This document shows positions 29,552 to 40,004 of a stretch of 64,000 bases of DNA, one piece after another. The notes below the pieces were generated by a model. It worked only from the letters and a program-made list of their open reading frames with translations. It searched no databases and was not told the DNA's origin. The stretch spans positions 434,001-498,000 of the forward strand of contig CATOSB010000008.1 of the NCBI GenBank assembly GCA_951812305.1. Reading direction: 5' to 3'. Made by a program: the position numbers and the translations under genes. How positions within the stretch are numbered: position 1 is the stretch's first letter; every line of letters starts with the position of its first letter. This DNA comes from an uncultured Paracoccaceae bacterium. GTDB taxonomy: Bacteria; Pseudomonadota; Alphaproteobacteria; Rhodobacterales; Rhodobacteraceae.

Positions 29552-30767
29552 CATCTTCATGCCCGCCATCGGGGTTACCGGCATCGTTTTGGGCGCCGCT
29601 TACGGGCTTTCGACCCGCACTTATCAGGCGCAGGAGGCGGAAGCGGCACAGGCCGCCGCCTCCGCCGCCGAAGCGCGCGCGCAAGCCACCGCTGATGATG
29701 TTGTGTCACTGGAAGAGCGCATCATCGCCATTCAGGCAGAGGCGAAAGAAGCGGTTCGGCTGGCGGCAGCATCCAGCAGCGGCTCTTTAACCGAACCGGC
29801 ACCGGGAAGTGTGGTAACTTTCGGCCTTGGTCGTGCGGCGATGCCCGAAGAGATTACCGCATGGGACGTCGATGTTCTTCCGGATGGTCGCGGGCTGCCC
29901 GACGGAAGTGGCAGCGTGCTTGATGGCGAAGAAGTTTTTGCGGAACATTGCGGGTCTTGCCACGGCGATTTTGCCGAAGGCGTCGACAACTGGCCGGTTC
30001 TTGCGGGCGGCTTCAATACCCTTGCCGATGTCGATCCGGTCAAAACCGTCGGGTCGTATTGGCCTCATCTTTCCACAGTTTGGGATTACGTCCATCGCTC
30101 GATGCCTTTTGGCGGCGCGCAAACGCTTTCAGACGATGATGTCTATGCGATTGTGGCATATATCCTTTATTCCAATGACGTGGTGGACGAGGAATTCGTG
30201 CTAACCCGCGAAAATTTCACCGAAATCAAGCTGCACAACGCCGGTGGTTTCATAACTGACGACCGTGCGGCGACGGAATACCCGATTTGGTCCGGCGAGC
30301 CTTGCATGGAAAATTGCAGGGACAGTGTCGAGATCACGATGCGCGCCACTGACCTGAATGTCACACCGGTGGATGAAATGGCCGAGGATCAAGCCAGCGC
30401 AGAGATGGCGCCATCCGACGATGCGGGGGCGGCTGAAGGTCCTGATCCGCAACTGATTGCGGCAGGTGAGAAGATTTTCAAGAAATGTAAAGCATGTCAC
30501 CAGATCGGTGATAACGCCAAGAACCGTTCCGGTCCCCAACTAAACGCCGTTATGGGGCGCGCGATCGGCACAGTGGACGGGTTCAAATATTCCAATGTTT
30601 TCAAGGCGGCAGCGGATGCAGGCGAAGTGTGGGATGCAACGAACCTGACTGCGTTCCTGACCAAGCCGAAAGACGCAATGGCGGGCACCAAAATGAACTT
30701 TAAGGGTCTGTCAAAACCAGAAGACATCAACGCTATTCTCGCCTATCTTGCCGCAGCGGGAGGCTAG
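29535..30767 (+). CDS. soxD: SoxD diheme cytochrome c with N-terminal anchor and coiled-coil extension
   Basis: ATG at 29535 overlaps soxC end; CGSCH and CKACH; N-term MSKSPNIFMPAIGVTGIVLGAAYGLSTRTYQAQEAEAAQAAASAAEARAQATADDVVSLEERIIAIQAEAKEAV. Confidence 0.88.
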   Translation: MSKSPNIFMPAIGVTGIVLGAAYGLSTRTYQAQEAEAAQAAASAAEARAQATADDVVSLEERIIAIQAEAKEAVRLAAASSSGSLTEPAPGSVVTFGLGRAAMPEEITAWDVDVLPDGRGLPDGSGSVLDGEEVFAEHCGSCHGDFAEGVDNWPVLAGGFNTLADVDPVKTVGSYWPHLSTVWDYVHRSMPFGGAQTLSDDDVYAIVAYILYSNDVVDEEFVLTRENFTEIKLHNAGGFITDDRAATEYPIWSGEPCMENCRDSVEITMRATDLNVTPVDEMAEDQASAEMAPSDDAGAAEGPDPQLIAAGEKIFKKCKACHQIGDNAKNRSGPQLNAVMGRAIGTVDGFKYSNVFKAAADAGEVWDATNLTAFLTKPKDAMAGTKMNFKGLSKPEDINAILAYLAAAGG

Positions 30768-30771
30768 GAAC

Positions 30772-31449
30772 GTGTTCAAAGTCATGATTGGCGCTGCGGT
30801 CTTAGGGCTGTGCTCTGGCATGGCGTTTGCGCTAGAGGCGGGCGACCCCGAACGCGGTGCGAAGCTGTTCAAGAAATGCGTCTCATGCCATCAGGTCGGA
30901 CCCAAAGCCAAAAGCCGGACAGGCCCGGTACTGAACGAGATTGTCGGCAGGGCGGCAGCCTCGGTTGAGGATTTTCGCCGCTATTCCAAGCCGATGAAGG
31001 CGCTGGGCGACACCGGCCATGTCTGGACGCCCGAAGAGCTGGATGCATTCCTTGAGGAACCCCGCAAATACCTGCCCAAGACGCGGATGACATTTCGCGG
31101 CATGTCCAAACCGCAGGATCGGGTCGATGTCATCGCCTATCTGGTCAGTCTCAGCCCGGAAGACGCAACGGTTGAGGGTTTCACTGTCGCCCCGGAAATT
31201 CTGGCGATTGAGGGCGATCCCGAATATGGCGAATACCTGTCCAGCGAGTGCGTCACCTGCCACAAGGCTGATGGCGCCGATGACGGTATTCCGTCCATTA
31301 CCGGCTGGGAAACGGAACTGTTCGCAACCGCCATGCACGCCTATCGAGAAAAGAACCGCGAACATCCGGTTATGAACATGATTTCGGCGCGCCTATCGGA
31401 TGAGGAAATCGCCGGATTGGCCGCCTATTTCAACGGTTTGGGCAACTGA
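30772..31449 (+). CDS. soxE: Diheme cytochrome c, SoxE-like
   Basis: GTG start after soxD; CVSCH and CVTCH; SoxE position. Confidence 0.78.
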   Translation: MFKVMIGAAVLGLCSGMAFALEAGDPERGAKLFKKCVSCHQVGPKAKSRTGPVLNEIVGRAAASVEDFRRYSKPMKALGDTGHVWTPEELDAFLEEPRKYLPKTRMTFRGMSKPQDRVDVIAYLVSLSPEDATVEGFTVAPEILAIEGDPEYGEYLSSECVTCHKADGADDGIPSITGWETELFATAMHAYREKNREHPVMNMISARLSDEEIAGLAAYFNGLGN

Positions 31450-31541
31450 CCGGTTGAGAAGCCGGTCGGATATCTCAGCAAAAGCAGTCTCTTACGAACT
31501 TTCACTCATGATTCTCAACGCGCAGCACTGCAAGCGCCGAG

Positions 31542-32483
31542 TTACTCGAACTCCATCTCGGCATAGACATAGCCCGCGTTGCGCGTCGCCAATTCCTCGT
31601 AGGTATCGAGATGGGCATAGGGCGACTGATCAACATAATAAGCATCGTCAAGCGAGCCACCGTCATCCAGATGCGCACGGATTTTCGCGCGCAGATAGAT
31701 CAGATAGTCGCGCGTATACCGGCGCACCTGCGCCATGTTGGTCGGGTGGCCGTGGCCCGGGATTACATAGGTTGCGCCAAGCGCCTCGAACTCTGTGTCC
31801 CATGTTTCCAGCCAGTCATAGGTGATCGTATCGGGAAAGATCGGTAACATGCGTTCGTGAAATGCCATGTCGCCCGCGATGACCAGGCTTTGTTCCGGCA
31901 ACCAAACTTGTGTGTCACCCGGGCTGTGCGCTGGGCCGAGATGCAGGACCTCAATCGTGAAATCGCCCATTTCGATGACGCGCTTATCTTCGAATGTCTC
32001 GGTCGGTCCGGCGAGAGACGTGCCTTCCGCCTTGTCGCGATTGTATCGTTGCATGCCCTCCAAAATCTGCGGGCCACGATCTTCGAATTCATGTGCCGCA
32101 TCGACATGGGCAAGGATCGGAACGCCTTGCTCGGCCCAGTATGAATTGCCCAGCATCGCGTGGCCCTGACCGTTTTCGTCGATGACGAGTTTCACCGGCT
32201 GGTCCGTGATCTCCATGATTTCCTGATGCAGCGCCTTGGCCAGAATATAAGCCGCGCCGCCATTGATCACGATGACTCCGTCGCCTGTGATGATGAAGCT
32301 TAAGTTGTTGTTATGGCCAGAGTTTTCATAGGTTGGCGGGGCAGTGGCCCCGATAGCGGACCAGACATGCGGGATAACTTCGACCGGCTTTTGGTAAAGC
32401 GGCGAACCGGGATACTGATCCGCGATGTCCTGTTCCGCGAAAGCTGGCGCTGCCAGTGCCAGAAACGCCAATATCAAGCGCAT
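31542..32483 (-). CDS. Metallo-beta-lactamase fold protein (SoxH / quinoprotein relay system hydrolase-like)
   Basis: Signal peptide; VIDENGQGHAMLGNSYW, LGPAHSPGDTQVWLPEQSLVIAGDMAFHER, VIPGHGHPT. Confidence 0.75.
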   Translation of the reverse strand: MRLILAFLALAAPAFAEQDIADQYPGSPLYQKPVEVIPHVWSAIGATAPPTYENSGHNNNLSFIITGDGVIVINGGAAYILAKALHQEIMEITDQPVKLVIDENGQGHAMLGNSYWAEQGVPILAHVDAAHEFEDRGPQILEGMQRYNRDKAEGTSLAGPTETFEDKRVIEMGDFTIEVLHLGPAHSPGDTQVWLPEQSLVIAGDMAFHERMLPIFPDTITYDWLETWDTEFEALGATYVIPGHGHPTNMAQVRRYTRDYLIYLRAKIRAHLDDGGSLDDAYYVDQSPYAHLDTYEELATRNAGYVYAEMEFE

Positions 32484-32486
32484 GTT

Positions 32487-33395
32487 TTATCCCTCCAAAA
32501 CAAAGCGGTATCCATCGCCATCGGCTTCGGCACGCCCAATCCCACCTTTCGGCAAATGAAATCCCACGATCCGCATCTTTTCGTTGGTGATCCGGTCAAA
32601 CAGCATCGTTCGCGTTTTTGCCGCCGCGGTCGCATCCTGATCCGACCCGCTTTCCCAATCCGGGCGGGCAAAGGCGACGTGATGATTGCCAATTGCATCC
32701 CCCAGCACCAGTGCGCTTTCGCTGCCGTTTCGGATTTCAAAACTCATATGGCCGGGCGTGTGGCCATAGCTCGCGACCGCCGCGATACCGGGAAGGATTT
32801 CGTCGCCATCATCAAACAGCGTTACGGTATCCTCGATGGCCTCCATCCGCCGCTTCGCGCCAACAGCAAAGGCTGCGCGGGCGTCACCGATCATGTTAAC
32901 GGTCTCGGGGTTCCACCAGTAATCCCACTCGTCGCGGCCCATGAAATACGCGGCTTCGTAGAATAGGGGGTCGTCGAAATCGTCGAGCAATCCCCAAATG
33001 TGATCGGGGTGGGCATGGGTAAACACGACATGCGTGATGTCCTCGGGTGCCAGATCAACGGCCGCCATACTGTCGGCGATCATCCCCGCGCTTGCCATGA
33101 AATCCGCGCCTGATCCGACATCGAACAACACCGTACTGGTCCCATCGCGATAAAGTGCCAGATTACATTCCGGCAAAAGCCGTTCAGAGGACACGCCATA
33201 TTCATCAAGTATGGGATGCAATTCATCCTTCGGCATCGGCGCGAAGATGAAATCACCCGGCAAAACCAGACTGCCATCGCTGACAGTCGTTAGTGTTGCT
33301 GTGCCAAGGTTGATCTCGGCGAGGGCAGGGGCCGCAATCGGGGAAAGCGCCGCGGCTGAGGCTCCTGTTACAAATGAACGTCGGTTCAGTTTCAT
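32487..33395 (-). CDS. Tat-exported metallo-beta-lactamase fold hydrolase
   Basis: MKLNRRSFVTGASAAALSP Tat signal; VVFTHAHPDHIWGL, YGHTPGHMSFEI, LVLGDAIGNHH. Confidence 0.82.
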   Translation of the reverse strand: MKLNRRSFVTGASAAALSPIAAPALAEINLGTATLTTVSDGSLVLPGDFIFAPMPKDELHPILDEYGVSSERLLPECNLALYRDGTSTVLFDVGSGADFMASAGMIADSMAAVDLAPEDITHVVFTHAHPDHIWGLLDDFDDPLFYEAAYFMGRDEWDYWWNPETVNMIGDARAAFAVGAKRRMEAIEDTVTLFDDGDEILPGIAAVASYGHTPGHMSFEIRNGSESALVLGDAIGNHHVAFARPDWESGSDQDATAAAKTRTMLFDRITNEKMRIVGFHLPKGGIGRAEADGDGYRFVLEG

Positions 33396-33407
33396 CGTGA
33401 CCTCATA

Positions 33408-33431
33408 CAAATTCTATTATTCGAATATGAT
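33408..33431. promoter_or_regulatory. Candidate SoxR-like site upstream of the Tat-MBL gene
   Basis: CAAATTCTATTATTCGAATATGAT, sharing GAATATGA with the site upstream of soxB. Confidence 0.35.
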
Positions 33432-33592
33432 GGGAGAGTCGTCGCGCCGCAACTAGTTTCGTCAATTAGACGAAATCAGGCATCATGACGTTCAACGAGA
33501 AACTATTGCGTCGCTACGTCCGTTTGCTCAAAATCAATGATTATCAATGCAATAGGAAGGATGTTATCCGCCGCATCGCCTCAATCAAATGT

Positions 33593-34402
33593 CTACCGCG
33601 ATACCCGGTGGATCGCATCCGGGCGAGACATCAAATCCGGCAACAGATCGAGGCCCAGTCCGGCGCCATCCGGAACTGAGATCATGCCGTTCTTCAACGG
33701 TGGAAGGTGGTCGACGAAGTCCTGGTGCCAAGCGTAATAGAACCCTCGGGCGATTTCCTGTTCTCTGACATTGGGAAGGGAAAGCGCGAGATGCGTCGAA
33801 ACCGCCAAAGTTACGGGGCCAGAGCAATCATGAAAAGCAATAGGCCGGGAACGTGCTTCGGCCAAGGCCGCCACCTTTTGGGCCGCCGTAACTCCCCCGC
33901 CCCAGGTGATATCCATAATCGGCGTGCCAATATTGCCGGAATTGATAAGCGCATCGAATTGACCAAGACTGGCAAGCGTTTCGCCACCGGCCAGCGGGGC
34001 ATTGGTGAAGCTTCCCAGTTCCGCAATTTCGCAGGGACGGTCCATCCAAACCGGGTCCTCGATCCAATCGATGTCGATCGGCTCCAGCGCCGCGGCGATC
34101 TTCTTGGCGGCGTTCAGACTCCAAAGTCCGTGTAGTTCGGCCTTCAGTCGCATTTTATCCCCGTGCGCCGCGCGAATGCGTTCAAAGGGCTCAATTCCCT
34201 TTTTCAGATCGGCGGGCGAGATATCGATGCCATCCGATGCACCCGCTGCCAGGTCAAATGGCCAGATTTTCATGGAAAAGATGCCCATTTCCATCAGCGA
34301 CGCGGCAAGATCTTCCGGGTAGTTCAGAAAAGCCTCCAGATCCTCGTACACCGTACCCGCGCCCGCATCTGACACTTCACCGAAATTGTCCGGTCGAACG
34401 GC
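33593..34402 (-). pseudogene. Enolase-superfamily (mandelate racemase/muconate lactonizing-like) gene truncated at its 5' end by an IS
   Basis: MGIFSMKIWPFDLAAGASDGIDI...KAELHGLWSLNAAKKIAAALEPIDIDWIEDPV...GGETLASLGQFDALINSGNIGTPIMDITWGGGVTAAQKVA; no native start, runs into IS TIR at 34403. Confidence 0.8.
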
Positions 34403-35500
34403 CTTACCACCCTTCAAAATTTCCGGATCTGATTTGACGTTTGTCTGATCTGTGTGATTCAAGGAGTCTCCACTGCTGATATTGGAGGCTGGTTTGTTGG
34501 GAAATGTTTGTTTTTCAGAGCTTTATTCGAAGGTTGAGGCGGATTTTCAGGACCGCTTGCTCGGGTATCACAAGTCGCGCCGGGAGGGATTGTGCATCAT
34601 AGCAAGCGTGATTTTGAACACGCGCAGCGTCAATCTGATGGAAAATGCGGCTGCTCTGCCCCGCGATATCGGCTCTGTGGACCACCGCTATCAATACATT
34701 TCGCGGGTTCTGGGCAATCCTCACATCGATACTGATGAGATCATGCAGGCCTATGTTGGTGAAATTTTCCGCCGCCAGTGTGAGGCCGGAGAAACGATTG
34801 TGGTGGCCCTTGATCAAAGCAAGCTCAACGAAGGGCATGAGGTTTTGATGTTATCGGTGCGGATGCGGGATCGGGCCCTCCCGGTCGCCTGGCGTGTACG
34901 CCAGACCAAAGGGCCGATTGGATGGCGCGTGCAACATGAGCTTTTGGAAGCAGTCCGCCCATGGCTCCCGGCGGATGCGCGTGTGTTGCTGGCGGGAGAT
35001 CGGTTTTATGGAACCGCCCGATTGGTCGCATGGTGCCAGGAGGCTGGATGGGACTACCGGCTGCGCATGAAGGGAAATATCACACTGCAACATCAGGGTG
35101 GCGAGATGATGACGCGCGAAATTGCCCAACTGATGCCCGAAGGGCTTGTAAACGCTGAGCTTTACGGAACGGGCGTCTTTAGCAACATTGGAGTGCTTCA
35201 CGAGGAGGGGCACAAAGAGCCTTGGATTATTGCCATGAATGCAGCACCGTCCGAGTACAAGGTGCTCGATTATGGAATGCGTTGGGGAATTGAAGCCATG
35301 TTCTCCGACTTCAAAACCCGGGGCTTTGAAATTACTCAAAGCCAGATCAAAAAGCCGGATCGATTGGCCCGCCTCATTTTGGTGCTGGCAATCGCCATGT
35401 ACTGGGCTGTTTCAACCGGAGCAAACGAAGAGCACCACGTCGCAATACGCGGCGAAAAAAGGGGATTCGAAAAGCCCGAAGGTCCTTATGCTCTCTCTTC

Positions 35501-37101
35501 GTAACTCCCAAGCACCCTGTCCGATAGGGTTGCGGGGTTTTGTTCCGTCAGAGCCGTGCGATGATCTGAGGTGGTGACAGGGTCAGGATTTCCAGGATGT
35601 TGAACCGGTGTTTTCTGGCCGTCGAGATGACGGACCTGATGTCGGCGAAGACCCGCGCGCCCTCGAGGGTGCGGAAGGTGCCCGAGATTTTCATGCGCAG
35701 CTTCATCATGCGCAGGTCCTGTTCGGCCTGATTGTTTGTGAATGGGACCGCGAAGTCGGCGATGAATCGCAAAACGTCATCGCGGTAGTCACGCAGGCGG
35801 AGGAGCAGGTTGTGGCCTGGCCGCCTGGCTTTTCGGCCGCGGGTGCCGGGGCTTTTGGCCAGCGGGGGCCGGCGTTCGTGGAAGGCGAGCCCCTTGGCGA
35901 GGATCGCCATGTATCTGGTGACTATACCCTGGCGAACCAGTTCCGGGAGTTCGGTCTCGCCTTGATCCTGAGCCGCGCATCTGAGCTGATTGGCGCTATG
36001 AAGCACTGCGCTCATCTCCGTCGCCCAAGGCTCTTTTTCGATCTCTTCGATGGCCTTGAGTTCGCGCAAGTGATGCGCCCCGCAGAGGGCGTGGGCGTCC
36101 ACTCCGCTCATATGGGCGTAGTAGGGTTTCCAGTGATCATGAATGATCGTCCCGCCGGTCAGGAAGGTTGGAACAGCACCGCGTTTGGCGCTGATGCGGT
36201 AATGGGTGAAGGCGGTATCGCAGATCGTGTGCAGCCAGTGCAGCTTGCCGGCAACACGAAGTCCGGTCTCGTCCAGATGCCGAACGCCGCCTTCGGCAAG
36301 CCGGGCGAGAATGTGTTCAACCACGACACCCATCTTATTTGCCGCGCCGCGCGTCCAGTTGGTCACGCTGGCCGCGCACAAGCTGGTGGCCCCAAACAGG
36401 TCGCGCATAAGCTGGCAGACCCGATCCTCGGGTATCAGCTGCTGAACATTGCAATAGACCGCCACTGCCCGCATGCGCGTGCCATATTGCACATGCGCGG
36501 CCACGCCATCGGGAAAGCCAGCCGTCGTCGTGGCTCGACAATGGTCGCAACAATAAACCGCCGCCTGATGCTCGGTGACCTCCAGGCGTGGCGCAGGCAA
36601 GTCGAACACCTGACGCTTCTCGATCCCTTTCACCATCTCCGCCGTCAGGGCGCTCTGACAGGCGCTGCAATGCGTCGCCTCATGCCGTTCGACAAAGTCG
36701 GGTGTTGACGTCTGGCGCAGGGTGTCGCCCCGGTGGCCAACTTGGCCGCCACTTTTCTTTCCGGATTTGCCACGCAGGCTGCGCGGGGCTGGCTTCTTCA
36801 GGCCATCACTTGAAGGGGGCTTGCTGCTATTGCTGCTGTTCTTGGCCAACTGTCGGCGCAGGTCCGTGATCTCTTCCGCCATGCTCGCCAACGCAGCTTC
36901 AAGCTCAGCGATCCGACGCAGAGCCGTGGCGAGAAGTTGTTCAAGGGCGGCAACCTGATCCATCCCACCACTGATTCAGAGAAATCAACCCGGCGCCACA
37001 GAATTCAGACAAGAAAGAAAAAAAACACGCGCAAAATGGCAAATTCGACTCACCATAAAACTGACAATAACACTCAAACGTGGGGGGTGCTTGGGAGTTA
37101 C
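35501..37101 (-). mobile_element. ISBst12-type (IS66 family) IS, copy D, 1601 bp
   Basis: Same TIRs; TSD CTCTCTTC (35493-35500 / 37102-37109). Confidence 0.93.
35548..36963 (-). CDS. IS66-family (ISBst12 type) transposase, copy D
   Basis: 471 aa, identical translation to copy A. Confidence 0.93.
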   Translation of the reverse strand: MDQVAALEQLLATALRRIAELEAALASMAEEITDLRRQLAKNSSNSSKPPSSDGLKKPAPRSLRGKSGKKSGGQVGHRGDTLRQTSTPDFVERHEATHCSACQSALTAEMVKGIEKRQVFDLPAPRLEVTEHQAAVYCCDHCRATTTAGFPDGVAAHVQYGTRMRAVAVYCNVQQLIPEDRVCQLMRDLFGATSLCAASVTNWTRGAANKMGVVVEHILARLAEGGVRHLDETGLRVAGKLHWLHTICDTAFTHYRISAKRGAVPTFLTGGTIIHDHWKPYYAHMSGVDAHALCGAHHLRELKAIEEIEKEPWATEMSAVLHSANQLRCAAQDQGETELPELVRQGIVTRYMAILAKGLAFHERRPPLAKSPGTRGRKARRPGHNLLLRLRDYRDDVLRFIADFAVPFTNNQAEQDLRMMKLRMKISGTFRTLEGARVFADIRSVISTARKHRFNILEILTLSPPQIIARL

Positions 37102-37201
37102 CTCTCTTCAAGACAGGCCTTCGTGCTATCCGACGATGCCTCGCAGGTTATGCCAAAATCCCCAAGCTCTGGGATGTCTGGCTAAATTGAAGGGTGGTAA
37201 G

Positions 37202-39688
37202 GTTCCTTCAGTGAAGATCATGGAGCGGCTTGCGCGCGCGGCCCGTCGGGATTTCCGCGAGGGGTATTTGACGAAGGTGGCATCGCGGTTATCGACCGAG
37301 AGGGTTACGCAGTTAGAATGGACGCTGTCTGAGCCCTTGGCGACAACGGGGTTTCAGCGTCTGAAGGATGATGTCGGTGCTGCAACGCTAGACAGCGTAC
37401 TGCTGACGGCGCAAAAGGTGTCCTTTGTCGCGGCGCTCAATCTTCCATTGGATATTCTTGGTGATGTCGAACGCGGTTGGGTGATGCGTATTGCATGTCA
37501 GGTAGAAGGCGAAACCGCCTCGGAAATGCGTCGCCATGCGCCCGAGAAGCGCTTCGGGCTTCTTGCGGTCTACCTGATGCATCGCCGCTCTCAGCTGATT
37601 GACGGCCTCATTGACCTGCTTTTGGAGGTGGTTCATCGCCTGGGAACACGGTCACGCCGAAAGGTCATTCAGGGCATCGCGGCAGATATAGGCGCGGTTC
37701 ATGGCAAGGAGCGTTTGCTTGTCGAGATTGCCATGGCCGCGCTGGATCATCCCGAGGGTCGGATTGAAGACGTTATCTTCCCTATCGCTGGGGCGGCTAA
37801 ACTCCGGGCAGTCATTGACGAACATCGCGCCAAGGGTACCTTGGACACGCGCATCCAACAGACCATGCGCAACTCATATGCCAGCCACTACCGCCGCATG
37901 CTGCCACCGTTGCTCCGGGCTTTGCGATTTCGCTCGAACAATGCAATGTGGCATCCGATATTGACCGCCTTGGTTCTGATTGTCCGGTTTGCGGAAGCCG
38001 GTCGCCGGGTTGTTTCTGAAAATGATATTCCAGCAGGGATCATTCCCGGAAAATGGCGCAGCGCAGTCATTGATGAGAATGGTCGGGTCAATGTTGTGTC
38101 CTTCGAGCTCTGTGTGCTGACACAGCTTCGCGAACGCATCCGCGCCAAAGAGATATGGATCGAAGGTGCGGACCGCTACCGCAACCCGGATGATGACCTG
38201 CCGGGAGATTTCGACACGCGTCGAGATTCCTACTACGCTGATCTGGGGCTATCGCAGGATGCAAGAGGCTTTGTCGCGGGCGTGAAAGCCGAGCTGGAGA
38301 AGGAACTGCGGCTGTTGAACGCCACCTTGCCTGACAATGATAAGGTGCGCTTGCGGCGGGGTGGGGAGAACCGGATTTCCATTACGCCCTTTGCGCCAGC
38401 CCCAGAGCCGCCTGGTTTGGCCACGCTGAAAAGCGAGGTTGCCCGGGCGTGGCCGATGACCGGGCTTTTGGATGTTCTCAAAGAAACAGCACTCGATACT
38501 GGGTTTTTGAGCGGCTTTCAGACCTCGGCCAGTCGGGAGGCTCTGCCGCCTGCCGTGCGAGATCAACGCCTGTTGCTCTGCCTTTACGGCTTGGGAACCA
38601 ACGCGGGCCTGAAACGCGTGGCCGCTGGTTCACCCGATGTCAGTTATGACGAACTTCTGCACATTCGCAGACGGTATATTGACCCGGCTTCCTTAAAGGC
38701 GGCTTGCGCGCAGGTTGCCAATGCAACGCTTGCAATTCGCGAACCGGAAATCTGGGGCACGCCGGGCACAACATGTGCTGGGGATTCCACCAAGTTCGGG
38801 GCCTGGGATCGCAATCTGATGACGGAGTGGCATGCGCGCTATGGCGGGCGCGGCGTCATGATTTATTGGCATGTAGAGCGTCAGGCGACCTGCATTTATT
38901 CTCAGCTGAAGCGTTGTTCGTCCTCTGAGGTAGCCGCAATGATTGAGGGTGTCTTACGGCATTGCACGGACATGGAAATCCAACGGCAGTATGTGGACAG
39001 CCACGGCCAAAGCGCAGTTGGCTTTGCTTTCTGCCATCTTCTGGGCTTTGAGCTTGCGCCGCGCCTCAAGGCAATTGCGCGGCAGAAACTCGCCCTCCCT
39101 AGTGCGGGTATGCGAGGGCAACTGCCCAATCTCCTTCCGATCCTGTCGGGCGTGGTCGATTGGGGCGAGATCGAACGCCAGTATGACGAGATGGTCAAAT
39201 ACGCAGCGGCCATGCAGCACGGGACGGCTGATCCCGAGGCCATCCTTCGCCGGTTCGCCCGATCCGATGTGATGCACCCCACCTACAAGGCGCTGGCGGA
39301 GCTTGGTCGCGCCATAAAGACGATTTTTCTGTGCCGCTATCTGCGCTCAGAGGCCTTCCGTCGGGAAATTCATGAGGGATTGAACGTCGTCGAGAACTGG
39401 AACAGCGCCAACAGCTTCGTGTTCTTTGGCAAGGGCGGTGAAATTGCCACCAATCGTGTGCGGGATCAGGAGACCGCTGCTCACGCGTTGCACTTGCTAC
39501 AATCGTCACTGGTCTACGTGAACACGCGGATGGTGCAGTCCGTCCTGCGCAACCCCGATGTGGCCGCCCGCTTGTCCCCTGAGGATTATCGCGGCCTGTC
39601 CCCGCTCATCTACCTACACATCAACCCTTATGGCCGCTTCGAGGTCGATCTGGATAAGCGGATCGATTTCGGGCTCTTGGCCGCGTAA
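37202..39688 (+). pseudogene. tnpA: Tn3-family transposase lacking its N-terminus
   Basis: Typical Tn3 TnpA ([109 protein letters not shown]); N-term about 150 aa replaced by IS4-like end. Confidence 0.9.
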
Positions 39689-39806
39689 TTGGAGTCCGTA
39701 TGTCCTCTCAACTACTCGCAGAATGTATGGAGCAATTCGGTCTCCATGGTTTTGAACCGGAATTCCAATCGTATTTTTTGCGGCTAAAATCCCGCTTGCT
39801 CTCCAG

Positions 39807-39988
39807 GGGGTCGAGTGAGGCTGAGTGCAGAAAACCACGTTAAGAAATTTAAAATCATTTGAAAACAATGAATTAAGAGGCTTGCAAATGCGCACAAAAT
39901 TCGCAGAAAGCACAGCTATAAAAATCATTTGATTACAACGGGTTACTTTTCTTAGAGGGGTATTTTGCACTGAGCCCTAATGGACCCC
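39807..39988. mobile_element. Possible 182-bp Tn3-derived miniature inverted-repeat element (TIME-like)
   Basis: Left 38 bp GGGGTCGAGTGAGGCTGAGTGCAGAAAACCACGTTAAG, right (rev-comp) GGGGTCCATTAGGGCTCAGTGCAAAATACCCCTCTAAG. Confidence 0.45.
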
Positions 39989-40004
39989 ATATACAACCTC
40001 AAAT

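Larger units (their letters stand above)
34482..37185 (+). pseudogene. IS4-like transposase interrupted by copy D near its C-terminus
   Basis: Matches 16764-17858 up to ...EGPYALSS, resumes after 37101. Confidence 0.88.
34403..37201 (+). mobile_element. IS4-like IS, copy 2, interrupted by ISBst12-type copy D; no TSD
   Basis: Same CTTACCACCCTTCAA/TTGAAGGGTGGTAAG termini; flanks GTCGAACGGC vs GTTCCTTCAG differ. Confidence 0.9.

Noticed and set aside
33485-33679. 64-aa ORF between the MBL gene and the enolase remnant
   Set aside because: No recognisable pattern or RBS support. It overlaps the 3' part of the enolase-superfamily remnant on the other strand.
16685-37201. The two direct IS4-like copies bracketing the sox cluster as a composite transposon
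   Set aside because: The left copy has its own 10-bp TSD on both sides, so it is a solo insertion. The right copy has mismatched flanks explained by a rearrangement. No duplication of an outer target was found.
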